A stretch of 45,921 nt of DNA from an uncultured Bacteroidales bacterium (GTDB lineage: Bacteria > Bacteroidota > Bacteroidia > Bacteroidales > FEN-979). Below the pieces are notes generated by a model that saw only the letters and a list, made by a program, of their open reading frames with translations, was not told where the DNA came from and did no database searches. Positions within the stretch are counted from its first letter, which is position 1. Each line of letters opens with the position of its first letter. Of this stretch, positions 38,301-45,768 are shown piece by piece. The translations under genes were made by a program, and so were the position numbers. The stretch is from positions 1-45,921 of the forward strand of contig CAIWTA010000034.1 in the NCBI GenBank assembly GCA_903915465.1, given 5' to 3'.

Positions 38301-38509
38301 ACCAGGGTGGATTGGGCTATTACCAAAGCACCACAGATGCAGCTACGAATTTCTTTTTCGATTACCTGCCTAAAGGAACCTGGGTTTTCGAATACCCGCT
38401 GGTAGTTAATGCTACCGGGAATTACTCGAACGGGATTACAACCATCCAGTGTTTGTATGCCCCGGAATTTGGAGCACATTCGGAAGGAATCCGGGTGAAT
38501 ATCAAGTAA
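32303..38509 (+). CDS. alpha-2-macroglobulin family protein lacking the thioester (2068 aa)
   Basis: The signal peptide is about residues 1-21 (cleavage near LQA|S); no lipobox. A mainly helical N-terminal region (about 25-370) precedes macroglobulin beta-domains. FTDRAIYRPGQTIYFKG (about 610-626) is the typical MG2/MG3 signature. A polar low-complexity, bait-like stretch lies at about 1200-1245. The alpha-2-macroglobulin core domain starts near 1253 (FRETAFFYPSLVTDATG; TVPESLTKWKILGFA). In the helical thioester-domain region (about 1478 onward) the position normally occupied by PxGCxEQ reads DDPKFPNADNIFDAFYAN, so the reactive Cys-Gln bond is absent. Bacterial homologues are periplasmic or surface protease traps or envelope-quality factors; without the thioester, trapping would have to be non-covalent. 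Confidence 0.9.
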   Translation: MKIHSFLFSLLFIPFGFSLQASPQITAFEKQWKKVDSLSNIGQPKSALEIADMIYNQSKKEKNDPQFIKAIIYRMKLQADFREEALAATIRDLNTELINANEPVRQILNSLLAEVYWKYYQNNRYRFANRTEVLNNKSDSIQTWDINTLTRAIIRTYQLSLENSALLKSTPINTFEPILEVPGKHTDAERAFRPALYDFLAWRALDYFMGNAEPKQISAEAFKIDDPSYFLQANQFAGIKIPAPKTSASLDYYAVILFQELASFHLTDNDPRALIDEELQRFDFFHDKSTVEKKDSLYLESLKTLEKDFLSSPYSTYISFSIAQFLNEQGKFYNPLESDKHKWDVKSAKEICDNTILHFPDSDGAKNCRILLDEIRQPSLSITVESAVVPEKPSLGLIAFKNISAVYFRLIQADPETSQEKISGMTREEQISFYSHLPVFKSWSAGLPLDGDFQIHKINVKIPELPSGYYVILCSSDKDFKDPLQAITWTGLFVTQLSYISQHNDKNGLDFYILDRESGKPVKNIAVEAFQKNYNYQNRKYESRKTGDYVSDTQGFVSIPAIAQGINASNCYLKIHQKQDFLITENFFQYSPNDRVEKPFMVTSFFTDRAIYRPGQTIYFKGILLEKTGDISVLKKEAKTIVTFLDVNYQKIAEQNFTTNEFGSFNGSFVAPQGVLLGQMTISNGSGSASVRVEEYKRPTFEVNFNPLEGNYRLNDSIMVTGKALAFAGNTIDGARVSYRVVRTSRFPYRECWWCPFPVSPEVEIANGIVNTEGDGTFSFRFKAIPDLSIDKLIKPVFDYKLFADVTDINGETQSSGDVVSVGYASLLISMDVPRKMNLAKDSVFKLTTTNLNGRKTPAIVTILFQRLHQPDRFFKSRQWDKPDLAGFSKEEFYQQFPYDVFGDDDNSDKWVVEETVVQKEMNSQNDSLFRLSVQTGQSLKPGSYLMTLKANDPSGETVQTITQVTVFDPSSKEVPVNVLNWFMPLNISGEPGDKARFLIGSKGEDVNMIYEIRIKDSLYSRQSLKISNNQLLVEVPIKEEYRGNFSVNFVFVKYNRAFQNSQTITVPYTNKKLDIIFSSFRSKLYPGNQEEWKIKITNASKKGAEAEYLTTMYDASLDAFIPNTWNFSIYKSYFAQPQWDTKGSFKITGGNYYPIHPVSQDYLFHDYDQLNWFGFGYFGNSRFGRNLKSGLTDKTMMMNEKAAPTAASQRDNAPEVSANVVEPSTAEESTGEKGPRPVPTKEVVLKQSAGIQVRRDFRETAFFYPSLVTDATGSLVIKFTVPESLTKWKILGFAHTKTLEYGQIEKEAITQKDLMVFPNAPRFVRQGDTVIFGAKVANLSNRALSGEVQLDLLDPFTSNPMKNLVAESIDTSLKKASGASSPFTIPLGQSISRQWKIVIPVDPSCGVLQYRITARAGNFSDGEEKAIPVLTNRMLVTESFPLPVNGKGTFDFRFDKLLQFQPGKTLKNYKLTLEFASNPAWYAVQALPTLDDPKFPNADNIFDAFYANSIAAFIANSNPKIKQVFEVWKSQTPDALLSNLEKNQQLKSALLQETPWVMEAKDETQRKQRVALLFDLNTLTNRLDQNLKKLQKLQNVSGAWPWFEGMQESRYITQNIVTGFGHLVHLGVKNIRDDRNTWNMVIKAIQYLDGEMVKDYEYIRKHYPDKMGENHLGSIQIQYLYARSYFIKELPASSSVNEKSFSEAFEYFRKQAENYWLKNDLYLQGMIGLALNRFGSEDIPGMILKSFSEKALHSPEMGMYWAVNTGYEWYQAPVESQALMIEAFDEIISDQKSVDEMKIWLLKQKQTQDWKTVKATVEACYALLLRGTDLLADSPDVKISLGKNQIDSKQLQDTKTEAGTGYFQVSWDGNEICPEMGKITISKSNEGIAWGALYWQYFEEMDKITPHQTPLKIEKKLFLEKNSSSGPILKEIATSLNGAAFTGGLQPLKTGDKLKVRIILSVDRNLEYVHMKDMRASAFEPFLTSSAGEGNGSLSGYRYQGGLGYYQSTTDAATNFFFDYLPKGTWVFEYPLVVNATGNYSNGITTIQCLYAPEFGAHSEGIRVNIK

Positions 38510-38926
38510 GAAGACGGGTAATTCATTATTTGCTGTGATGGTTGAATCTCATCGCTATGGAAAATACTTTTCATTTGTGTTGCTAAAATTATATCTTTAA
38601 ATATGGATATAATTAGTTACTAAGTATCTGACACCCTATTATATGATTTGAATGATCAACGAAAATCATGAACCCATTTGTCGGTTATTCAATTTAAAAT
38701 ATATCGATACTCCTTTCTGAGAAATTCTGCCGCACTTGCGAGCCGAATACAGTATAACGGTTGTTTTCAACAGGCGATTGACTTTAAGCGGTTTATTATG
38801 TATGTTTGTACATTATAATATGTTATTATCCTTTACGTCTTAGTATATGGTCAAGAACTATATGCTCCTGATATTAATCCAAGACAACCTGTCTTCCAAT
38901 GAAAAACCAAACTTAAATCAGATGTT
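38510..38926 (+). other. 417-bp intergenic region upstream of the S74 protein gene
   Basis: It is A/T-rich with no gene and no recognisable RNA. It contains a good promoter at 38778-38808. A second -7-like octamer, TATCTTTA (38592-38599), has TTTG only 14 bp upstream and is probably not functional. Confidence 0.5.
38778..38808 (+). promoter_or_regulatory. Bacteroidota-type promoter for the S74 surface protein
   Basis: TTG (38778-38780), 20 bp, then TATGTTTG (38801-38808), a perfect TAnnTTTG with near-ideal spacing. The leader would be about 110 nt. Confidence 0.7.
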
Positions 38927-41107
38927 ATGAAAACACTTCTATGGAATCTTTTTGTTGCGATAGCAATACTGCTTGCAACAGGATTAAGCACTTACGCACA
39001 GGTTTCCGTCAATACAGATGGAAGCGATCCCGACAACTCCGCCATGCTGGATGTGAAATCTGCAAACAAAGGTGTGCTGATCCCGCGGATTGCCCTTACC
39101 GGAACTTTGGATGCCACAACCATTGCATCGCCGGCAATAAGCTTACTGATCTATAATACAGCTACGGCCGGAACATCCCCCAACAATGTGGCCCCTGGTT
39201 ATTATTACTGGAGTGGCACTGCCTGGACCCGGTTGAGCGTTTTTACAGGGGGTTCAGGAACGACAAATTATGTTCCCAAATGGGCCTCAACAAGCGCACT
39301 TGGCAATTCTCTTCTTTTTGATAACGGGAGCAATGTCGGAATCGGCACAGCAACGCCCGGGGCAAAGCTGGATGTAGCCGGCCGTATATGGCAAACAAAT
39401 ACCGGACAATCGGTTTTTCTCGGGGAAGGTGCAGGAGCGTCTGATGACCTTTACTACGGTCGGAACGTTTTTGTCGGCTACCAGGCAGGGTGGTCAAATA
39501 CAACTGGTTCGAATAACACAGCAATTGGATTCAGATCACTTTATTTCAACAAAAGCGAGTACGGTAACACGGCAATTGGACAATGGTCGCTTGCCAACCA
39601 TACAACGGGGACTTATAACACGGCAACTGGATATGACGCGCTTATTTCCGACACTTCCGGTTATAATAACACGGCACATGGAGCTTTTGCACTTGGCAAC
39701 AACACATCTGGGTATGATAACACGGCATATGGAAAAAACGCGCTTGGTAGTAACATTACAGGTACGGACAATACTGCGATTGGTTTTTTCGCCGACGTAG
39801 CTTCCGATACGCTGGTGAACGCAACGGCCATCGGGGCTTATGCACAGGCAGGTTCCGACAACAGCCTGGTACTGGGAGGAATTAGCGGAATTAACGGGGC
39901 AACTGCATCGGTCAATGTCGGTATCGGCACAACAACCCCTTCTGCAAAGCTTGATGTCATTGGTGCCGTAAAAATCACCGATGGAACCCAGGGCGCAAAC
40001 AAAGTGCTTACCTCTGATGCCAATGGACTTGCAGTCTGGCAGGCTCCGGCAGCTCCTCCAGCCGCCTGGCTGCTTGCAGGTAATGCCGGAACCGTCGCCG
40101 GTACGAACTTCATCGGTACGACAGATAATATTTCATTTGACATCCGCACCAGTAATCTTCTGAAGACCCGTATCACGACAAAAGGAGCGATAGAAACATA
40201 CAATACAGGGCATTCCGTTTTTCTCGGTGAAAGCGCAGGGGCCGTTGATGATCTTTCAGATAACAGGAATGTATTTATTGGTTATCAGTCGGGACATCTG
40301 AACACTTCAGGTAATTGGAATACGGCGGGGGGATATCAGTCGCTTTATACCAATACTACAGGTTATAATAATACGGCAATTGGATATAGTTCCCTTTATT
40401 TGAACTCAACGGGGTATTATAATACGGCAACCGGAATCAAGGCGCTTTATACCAACAATGCAGGAAGTTATAACATTGCAGATGGAGAAAATGCGCTTTA
40501 TTCCAATACAACCGGTATTGCAAATACGGCAATCGGATTTAATGCGCTTTATACCAACACAAACGGTTCTTACAACATTGGGATTGGTTTTCAGGCTGAT
40601 GTTGCTTCTAATTCCCTGGGTAATGCAATAGCCATCGGATCCAATGCAATTGTGTCGGCCAGCAACCAGGTCAGGTTGGGAGATGGGAATATTACCACCC
40701 TGTACTGCATGGGTGCATATGCAGGAACTGTAGGAACCACCAACAGGGACCTCTATGCCGATAATACCGGAAAGATAGGGTACATAGCATCTTCTGCCAG
40801 GTATAAGGATAACATAGCGGATATGGAAAACGTGAATTGGCTTTACAAACTCAGGCCGGTCAACTTCATTTACAAAACCGATGACAGCCATCTGAAACAG
40901 TATGGTCTCATTGCTGAAGAGGTGGAAAAGGTAAAACCTGAGTTTGTTAGTTATAATAGTGAAGGCAGACCTGAAACGGTTTCCTATTCATCCATGATCT
41001 CCCCCCTGATCAAAGCATTGCAGGAACAGAACGTGATGATCGAAAGTCAGCAGAAACAAATTGATGAACTGAAATTAATGGTCAGGGAGCTGATCAGCCG
41101 AAAATAA
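38927..41107 (+). CDS. secreted trimeric-type surface protein with YadA-head-like repeats and C-terminal peptidase S74 chaperone domain
   Basis: The signal peptide is residues 1-25 (ending STYAQ). The N-terminal region (about 26-105; AMLDVKSANKGVLIPRI) is common to Bacteroidota tail-fibre-like proteins. Two arrays of about 16-residue repeats (N-T-A-x-G-x-x-A/S-L-x-x-N-T-T-G) occupy about 183-308 and 445-565, resembling trimeric adhesin head repeats. The C-terminal about 105 residues form an intramolecular chaperone auto-processing (peptidase S74) domain (RYKDNIADM; LRPVNFIYK; YGLIAEEVEKV) and a terminal coiled coil (IKALQEQNVMIESQQKQID). Ser622 and Lys627 have the S-x4-K spacing of the catalytic dyad of phage endosialidase chaperones. 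Trimerisation followed by self-cleavage is therefore plausible. No T9SS tail is visible. Confidence 0.85.
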   Translation: MKTLLWNLFVAIAILLATGLSTYAQVSVNTDGSDPDNSAMLDVKSANKGVLIPRIALTGTLDATTIASPAISLLIYNTATAGTSPNNVAPGYYYWSGTAWTRLSVFTGGSGTTNYVPKWASTSALGNSLLFDNGSNVGIGTATPGAKLDVAGRIWQTNTGQSVFLGEGAGASDDLYYGRNVFVGYQAGWSNTTGSNNTAIGFRSLYFNKSEYGNTAIGQWSLANHTTGTYNTATGYDALISDTSGYNNTAHGAFALGNNTSGYDNTAYGKNALGSNITGTDNTAIGFFADVASDTLVNATAIGAYAQAGSDNSLVLGGISGINGATASVNVGIGTTTPSAKLDVIGAVKITDGTQGANKVLTSDANGLAVWQAPAAPPAAWLLAGNAGTVAGTNFIGTTDNISFDIRTSNLLKTRITTKGAIETYNTGHSVFLGESAGAVDDLSDNRNVFIGYQSGHLNTSGNWNTAGGYQSLYTNTTGYNNTAIGYSSLYLNSTGYYNTATGIKALYTNNAGSYNIADGENALYSNTTGIANTAIGFNALYTNTNGSYNIGIGFQADVASNSLGNAIAIGSNAIVSASNQVRLGDGNITTLYCMGAYAGTVGTTNRDLYADNTGKIGYIASSARYKDNIADMENVNWLYKLRPVNFIYKTDDSHLKQYGLIAEEVEKVKPEFVSYNSEGRPETVSYSSMISPLIKALQEQNVMIESQQKQIDELKLMVRELISRK
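39480..39850 (+). repeat. first array of about 48-bp coding repeats (head-like repeats)
   Basis: Repeated AACACGGCAA-T-GGA-like segments encode NTAIG/NTATG/NTAHG/NTAYG units at roughly 48-51-bp spacing. Repeats are imperfect and in frame. A related array lies at about 40260-40670. Confidence 0.7.
40260..40670 (+). repeat. second array of about 48-bp coding repeats (head-like repeats)
   Basis: Units such as AATACGGCAAT-GGAT...GCGCTTTATACCAAC recur, encoding NTAIGYSSLYLNSTG-type repeats. The two arrays are separated by a non-repetitive linker (about residues 309-444) and both start after an SVFLGE-(G/S)-AG segment, suggesting an internal duplication. Confidence 0.7.
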
Positions 41108-41422
41108 ATTTACCATTTTTATAATCTGTACAATTTTATCATGTTTAATGGGGAATGTAGTTTATCACCTTAATCAACTTTGACAGGAAAAGGTGATACA
41201 TGGAAATGACTTTTTTTGGCTTCTTTGATTTGTAATGAACTACCCCGCAGCAAGCAACGGGGAATTGACCCATAAAAATATTAAAGACTGTAATATTCCA
41301 GCACATCAATAAAAGACTAAGCCTAAATGACTGATCATTCATTGGGCGTATAACACCTGTCATAGGTCTTATGCCATCTTTTTCGTAATTTCGCTGCATC
41401 ATCAAAACAAAACTCTGGTAAG
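41108..41422 (+). other. 315-bp intergenic region between the S74 protein gene and aspS
   Basis: It holds a 9-bp inverted repeat, TATCACCTT (41163-41171) with AAGGTGATA (41190-41198). It also holds a degraded palindrome, CCCCG...CGGGG (41243-41262), and a -7-like element for aspS. An 86-codon minus-strand frame here shows no family features. The inverted repeat might be an operator or a weak terminator for the upstream gene. Confidence 0.45.
41386..41393 (+). promoter_or_regulatory. -7-like element for aspS (TAATTTCG)
   Basis: TAATTTCG followed by C, 29 nt before the start codon, is identical to the element before leuS. I see no clear -33 TTTG. Confidence 0.4.
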
Positions 41423-43168
41423 ATGCTTAGAACACATACATGCGGCGAGCTGACAATCCAAAATGCCGGGCAGGAAGTGAACCTCTGCGGTTGGGTACAA
41501 CGATCGAGGGATATGGGTGGATTGACCTTTGTGGATCTGCGCGATCGCTATGGGATCACACAATTAGTTTTTAACATGGAGGTGAATCCGGTGCTCTGCC
41601 TGGAAGCCCGTAAACTTGGCCGGGAATTCGTCATTTCCGCAAAAGGACTCGTGGCAGAAAGAAGCAATAAAAACCCTAAATTGCCTACAGGAGAAATTGA
41701 AATCAACATGACCTCCTTTGAGATCCTGAATGCCTCTAAAATACCGCCATTCACTATTGAAGATAATACTGACGGTGGAGAAGAGCTGCGGATGAAATAC
41801 CGTTACCTTGATCTTCGCCGGAATATAAACCGGAAGAATCTTGAGCTCCGCCACAAAATGGCCATTGCAACACGCAATTACATGAACGACCAGGGTTTCA
41901 TTGAAATCGAAACACCCGTCCTTATCAAATCAACCCCTGAAGGTGCCCGCGATTTTGTAGTTCCTTCAAGGATGAATCCCAATCAGTTCTACGCTTTGCC
42001 ACAATCCCCGCAAACCTTCAAGCAACTGCTGATGATTGCCGGGTTTGACCGTTATTTCCAGCTTGTAAAATGCTTCCGCGACGAAGACCTTCGTGCCGAC
42101 CGCCAGCCTGAATTTACTCAGATTGATTGTGAAATGTCGTTCATTACACAGGAAGATATCCTGAACACCTTTGAAAACCTGGCAAAACACCTGTTCAAGG
42201 TTGTGAAAGACCTGGAAATAGGAAACTTCCCCAGGATTTCATACGACCTTGCAATGCAGGAATATGGTTCCGACAAACCCGACATCAGGTTCGGAATGAA
42301 ATTGTTTGAACTCAATGATCTTGTAAAAGGCAAAGGATTTAAGGTATTTGATGAAGCCGGATTGGTTGTTGGCTTGAATGCCGAAGGTTGTGCAGAATAT
42401 ACCCGCAAGCAGTTAGACGACCTCACCGAATGGGTAAAACGCCCGCAGATCGGTGCAAGCGGATTGGTGTATATTCGCTGCAACATGGATGGTACCGTAA
42501 AATCATCTGTCGATAAATTTTATTCATCTTCAGATCTGACATCTATCCTTGAAACATTCAATGCAAAACCCGGCGACCTTGTCCTCGTGCTGGCAGGAAA
42601 GAAAGAGTCTACCCAAAAAGCGGCCGGAGAATTACGGTTGGAGATGGGACGTCGCCTGGGATTGATGGATCCGGCAGTTTTCAAACCGCTATGGGTGATC
42701 AATTTCCCATTGCTCGAATTTGATGAAGAAACAAACCGCTACTATGCAAAGCATCATCCTTTCACGTCTCCCGTTCCTGAAGATATTCAGCTTCTTGAAA
42801 GCAACCCCGGAGCTGTCAGGGCAAATGCCTACGACCTTGTCATAAATGGTGTGGAAATTGGCGGTGGATCGATCCGTATCCACAACAAAGAACTTCAGAA
42901 GAAAATGTTTCAGATATTAAGCTTCACGGAAGAAGATGCCCAGGAACAGTTCGGATTCCTTATGACTGCTTTTGAATATGGTGCCCCACCCCACGGAGGT
43001 ATTGCTTTCGGGTTCGACCGCTGGTGCACTATTTTCGGGGGAGGTGAATCGATCCGCGATTTCATGGCATTCCCGAAAAATAATTCCGGCAGGGATGTAA
43101 TGATCGATACTCCGGCAAAGATCAGCACCGTTCAGCTAAAAGAATTAAATATCAAGCTGGTGAACTAA
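41423..43168 (+). CDS. aspS: aspartyl-tRNA synthetase (bacterial type)
   Basis: A class II aminoacyl-tRNA synthetase charging tRNA-Asp; 581 aa. The N-terminal OB-fold anticodon domain ([20 protein letters not shown], about 21-40), motif 1 ([20 protein letters not shown]), motif 2 ([19 protein letters not shown]), the bacterial GAD insertion domain (about 280-410) and motif 3 (GIAFGFDRW, near 527-535) are all present. Whether it is discriminating or also charges tRNA-Asn cannot be settled from the window. Confidence 0.96.
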   Translation: MLRTHTCGELTIQNAGQEVNLCGWVQRSRDMGGLTFVDLRDRYGITQLVFNMEVNPVLCLEARKLGREFVISAKGLVAERSNKNPKLPTGEIEINMTSFEILNASKIPPFTIEDNTDGGEELRMKYRYLDLRRNINRKNLELRHKMAIATRNYMNDQGFIEIETPVLIKSTPEGARDFVVPSRMNPNQFYALPQSPQTFKQLLMIAGFDRYFQLVKCFRDEDLRADRQPEFTQIDCEMSFITQEDILNTFENLAKHLFKVVKDLEIGNFPRISYDLAMQEYGSDKPDIRFGMKLFELNDLVKGKGFKVFDEAGLVVGLNAEGCAEYTRKQLDDLTEWVKRPQIGASGLVYIRCNMDGTVKSSVDKFYSSSDLTSILETFNAKPGDLVLVLAGKKESTQKAAGELRLEMGRRLGLMDPAVFKPLWVINFPLLEFDEETNRYYAKHHPFTSPVPEDIQLLESNPGAVRANAYDLVINGVEIGGGSIRIHNKELQKKMFQILSFTEEDAQEQFGFLMTAFEYGAPPHGGIAFGFDRWCTIFGGGESIRDFMAFPKNNSGRDVMIDTPAKISTVQLKELNIKLVN

Positions 43169-43179
43169 TCCACCATCAA

Positions 43180-43554
43180 CTATTCCTTTATCTCCTTTTC
43201 AAACTGATCCCGATCCTCTTTCGAAAGAGAAGGACAGCTAAGCATAGCTTTGCGAAGCTCATGCGCAAACTTCTTGTTGAAATCCTTGTTTTTTGTTTTT
43301 TCGCCATATTTATCCCCGAATTCCTTGTAGAGAATCGTCATTTCCGTCTGAAGCTTTTTGGCTTCCAGCTGCAATTTCTGAGTTCCAACGCTGTCTCGCG
43401 GATCTATCGCCCTGAGTTTATTCATAATTTCAATATTGCGGCACATGGCATCGCCAATTTCTACGGCATCTTTCTTAATTTCATTATTTCCACAACCCGA
43501 AAAAAGAATAATTCCGCAAATAACAAGCGGCAGAAACATTTTAATTCTGTTCAT
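43180..43554 (-). CDS. small putative lipoprotein
   Basis: 124 aa from the chosen ATG at 43554: MNRIKMFLPLVICGIILFSGC, with lipobox FSGC (Cys21). This is followed by a charged, probably helical domain (MNKLRAIDPRDSVG; LEAKKLQTEMTILYKEFGDKYG; KKFAHELRKAMLSCP). The frame is open 28 codons further upstream, but that part has no signal and lies across the -7 element, so the shorter form is preferred. No known family recognised. It converges with aspS with an 11-bp gap and is divergent from the U32 gene. Confidence 0.7.
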   Translation of the reverse strand: MNRIKMFLPLVICGIILFSGCGNNEIKKDAVEIGDAMCRNIEIMNKLRAIDPRDSVGTQKLQLEAKKLQTEMTILYKEFGDKYGEKTKNKDFNKKFAHELRKAMLSCPSLSKEDRDQFEKEIKE

Positions 43555-43585
43555 GATGATCTGTTTTGGTTTGAAGTATTTTTCG

Positions 43586-43593
43586 CAAATATA
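43586..43593 (-). promoter_or_regulatory. -7 element for the lipoprotein gene
   Basis: On the minus strand, TATATTTG is a perfect TAnnTTTG 31 nt upstream of the ATG at 43554. It supports that start over the longer frame. An upstream T-run (minus strand, near 43605-43611) is the only -33 candidate. Confidence 0.5.
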
Positions 43594-43625
43594 AAGGATA
43601 TTTGTAAAAAACTGAACTTCCGCGG

Positions 43626-43658
43626 TTCGCTTCCTCACTTGCGAAATCCCTATCTTTG
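43626..43658 (+). promoter_or_regulatory. promoter of the U32 gene, giving a nearly leaderless mRNA
   Basis: TATCTTTG (43651-43658) is a perfect -7 element with TTCG (43626-43629) 21 bp upstream. The ATG at 43667 is only 8 nt after the -7 element, so transcription should begin at or within a few bases of the start codon. Confidence 0.55.
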
Positions 43659-43666
43659 CACCCGCA

Positions 43667-44917
43667 ATGAAGAAATCCGGAACAAAGATTGAAATTACTG
43701 CTCCTGTCGGGTCGTTTGAATCCCTTATGGCCGCTATCCATGCTGGTACAGATTCGGTCTATTTTGGTGTTGGTGTTCTCAATATGCGGGCAAGATCTTC
43801 TGTCAATTTTAACTTACGCGACCTTGTAAAGATTTCACGGATTTGTCAAAAAAATGATGTCCGGACATATTTGACACTGAACACCGTCATTTACGATAAA
43901 GAGATGCTTCAGATGAAGCAAACCGTTGATTCTGCAAAGAAGAACAAGATCTCCGCTATTATTGCATCTGATCAGGCCGTCATTCAGTATGCCAATTCTA
44001 TTGGAATGCCCGTTCACATGAGCACACAGGCAAATATCTCCAATACAGCCGCCGTAAAGTATTATTCAGCATTTGCCGATGTAATGGTAACCGCCCGTGA
44101 ATTGTCGCTGAAACAGGTAACCCAAATAATAAAGACTGTAACAAAGGAGAAGATAACCGGGCCTTCCGGACAACCTGTAAAAATCGAAATCTTTGCGCAT
44201 GGTGCTTTGTGCATGGCCATTAGTGGAAAATGCTACCTAAGCCTTGATAATTGCAATGCTTCCGCCAACCGTGGTGCATGTTACCAACTTTGTCGCAGAC
44301 CATACAAGGTGACCGACCTTGACGGTGCGGTTGAACTGATCGTTGATAACGAATACATTATGTCGCCGAAAGATCTTTGTACCATCGGATTCCTTGACAA
44401 GATCCTGAAAACCGGCGTCTCTATCCTGAAAATCGAAGGCCGCGGCCGTAGCCCGGAATATGTGAAAACCGTTGTTTCTTGCTACCGCGAAGCGGTGGAT
44501 GCAATCCGGGACGATTCTTATTCACAGGAGAAAGTTGAAGAATGGATGAAACGATTAGAAACCGTCTATAATCGTGGTTTCTGGGATGGTTATTACCAGG
44601 GACAAACATTGGGCGATTGGGCAATTCAGCACGGTTCAGCTGCTACACAACACAAGGAATATATCGGAAAGATTACAAACTATTTCACTCAATTGAAAAT
44701 CGCTGAGATCAAAATGGAATCCGGCATGCTCGCAGCCGGAGACCCAATTCTTATAATTGGGCCTACAACCGGCGTGAAAGAATTGAATGTCCCGGAGATC
44801 CGTGTTGATCTGAAAACAGTGAAAAAAACCAAGAAAGGTGACGCCTGTTCAATTCCTGTTTATAACCTCGTCAGGCGAGGTGATAAAGTCTATAAAATCA
44901 TTTATGACACGCTGTAA
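43667..44917 (+). CDS. U32 family protein, probable tRNA hydroxylation protein (YegQ/TrhP-like)
   Basis: 416 aa. It begins IEITAPVGSFESLMAAIHAGTDSVYFG, the typical U32 N-terminal barrel strand. EIFAHGALCMAISGKCY (about 175-191) followed by ANRGACYQLCRRPY carries the family signature with the Cys residues thought to bind an Fe-S cluster. A C-terminal beta-barrel domain starts near 330 (EYIGKITNYF). The family includes 'collagenase-like' proteins, but members of this length and motif set (E. coli YegQ/TrhP, B. subtilis TrhP) act in prephenate-dependent tRNA U34 hydroxylation. I consider that likelier than proteolysis. Its 3' end overlaps the next gene by 14 nt. Confidence 0.88.
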   Translation: MKKSGTKIEITAPVGSFESLMAAIHAGTDSVYFGVGVLNMRARSSVNFNLRDLVKISRICQKNDVRTYLTLNTVIYDKEMLQMKQTVDSAKKNKISAIIASDQAVIQYANSIGMPVHMSTQANISNTAAVKYYSAFADVMVTARELSLKQVTQIIKTVTKEKITGPSGQPVKIEIFAHGALCMAISGKCYLSLDNCNASANRGACYQLCRRPYKVTDLDGAVELIVDNEYIMSPKDLCTIGFLDKILKTGVSILKIEGRGRSPEYVKTVVSCYREAVDAIRDDSYSQEKVEEWMKRLETVYNRGFWDGYYQGQTLGDWAIQHGSAATQHKEYIGKITNYFTQLKIAEIKMESGMLAAGDPILIIGPTTGVKELNVPEIRVDLKTVKKTKKGDACSIPVYNLVRRGDKVYKIIYDTL

Positions 44918-45755
44918 TCTTCATACTCATACATGTTTCAGCGATGGTTCTGATCTGCCGGAAAATTATTGTGAAGAAGCCATCCGCCAAGGATTCGATA
45001 CACTCGGATTCTCAGATCATGGCCCTGTTTCCTTCGAAAATACTTTTGCTATAAGAAATGGAAAACTAGGAGAATACGTCAATTCTATTCTGCACCTAAA
45101 GGAAAAATATTCTTCCCGGAAACTTTCCTTGACGGTTCTTCTCGGATTAGAAATCGATTATATCCCCGGAATTTCCAAGCCATTCGACAATTACCGGAAA
45201 GAATTTCCTTTTAATTACCTGATTGGATCTGTTCATCTCGTGAAAAATCAAGATTCAGGAAAGCTTTGGTTTATTGACGGTCCGGATATTTCAATTTATG
45301 ATACAGGTTTGAAAGACGTCTTTAATGGGGATATTCAGCAAGCCGTAACAGCCTATTACCGGCAAATTCAATTTATGGTTCTTGACCAAAAACCGGATAT
45401 CATTGGGCATATGGATAAAATTAAAATGTACAACAAGGGGCGTTTCTTTTCGGAAAACGATCCATGGTACATCAACCTGATCGACGAAACCCTTGATATA
45501 ATAAGCGATACAGCATGTGTGGTGGAGGTAAACACCCGTGGATTGTACAAAAAACGCTCGGAGACTTTTTTCCCGGGCCCGGAAATCATGAAAAAGCTGA
45601 AAAAATTGAATATCCCGGTTACGTTGGTTTCTGATGCACATAAACCCAACGAATTGTCGCTGGGTTTTGTGGAAGCTTTAAAAACATTGAAAATGCTGGG
45701 ATTTGAAAAAACTGTAACCAGAAGTGCTGATGATTGGAAGGAAATACAGGTATAA
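44904..45755 (+). CDS. PHP-domain histidinol-phosphatase (HisJ/HisK type)
   Basis: 283 aa from ATG at 44904. A longer frame from 44838 would lie inside the U32 gene and lacks similarity. It carries the metal-binding motifs of PHP phosphoesterases: HTH (residues 7-9, NLHTHTCFSDGS), SDHGP, LGLEIDY, GSVHLV, GHMDK and SDAHKP. It is predicted to remove phosphate from L-histidinol phosphate in histidine synthesis. No other his genes are in the window, so another phosphoester substrate remains possible. The 14-nt overlap with the U32 gene implies translational coupling. Confidence 0.87.
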   Translation: MTRCNLHTHTCFSDGSDLPENYCEEAIRQGFDTLGFSDHGPVSFENTFAIRNGKLGEYVNSILHLKEKYSSRKLSLTVLLGLEIDYIPGISKPFDNYRKEFPFNYLIGSVHLVKNQDSGKLWFIDGPDISIYDTGLKDVFNGDIQQAVTAYYRQIQFMVLDQKPDIIGHMDKIKMYNKGRFFSENDPWYINLIDETLDIISDTACVVEVNTRGLYKKRSETFFPGPEIMKKLKKLNIPVTLVSDAHKPNELSLGFVEALKTLKMLGFEKTVTRSADDWKEIQV

Positions 45756-45768
45756 ACCTATCCTGTAT
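45744..45768. terminator. possible bidirectional hairpin between convergent genes
   Basis: ATACAGG (45744-45750) and CCTGTAT (45762-45768) form a 7-bp stem with an 11-nt loop. It spans both stop codons of the convergent histidinol-phosphatase and acetyltransferase genes. There is no T-run on either side, so it is weak. Confidence 0.25.

Noticed and set aside
39480-40670. Regular DNA repeats that could suggest a CRISPR array
   Set aside because: The repeats are in frame, imperfect, have no constant spacers and encode the NTAxG head-like repeats of a secreted protein.
40406-40891. 161-codon minus-strand frame with internal repeats
   Set aside because: Its repeats are only the antisense image of the coding repeats of the S74 protein.
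41145-41405. 86-codon minus-strand frame upstream of aspS
   Set aside because: No signal, family motif or promoter; it covers the inverted repeats and the aspS -7 element.
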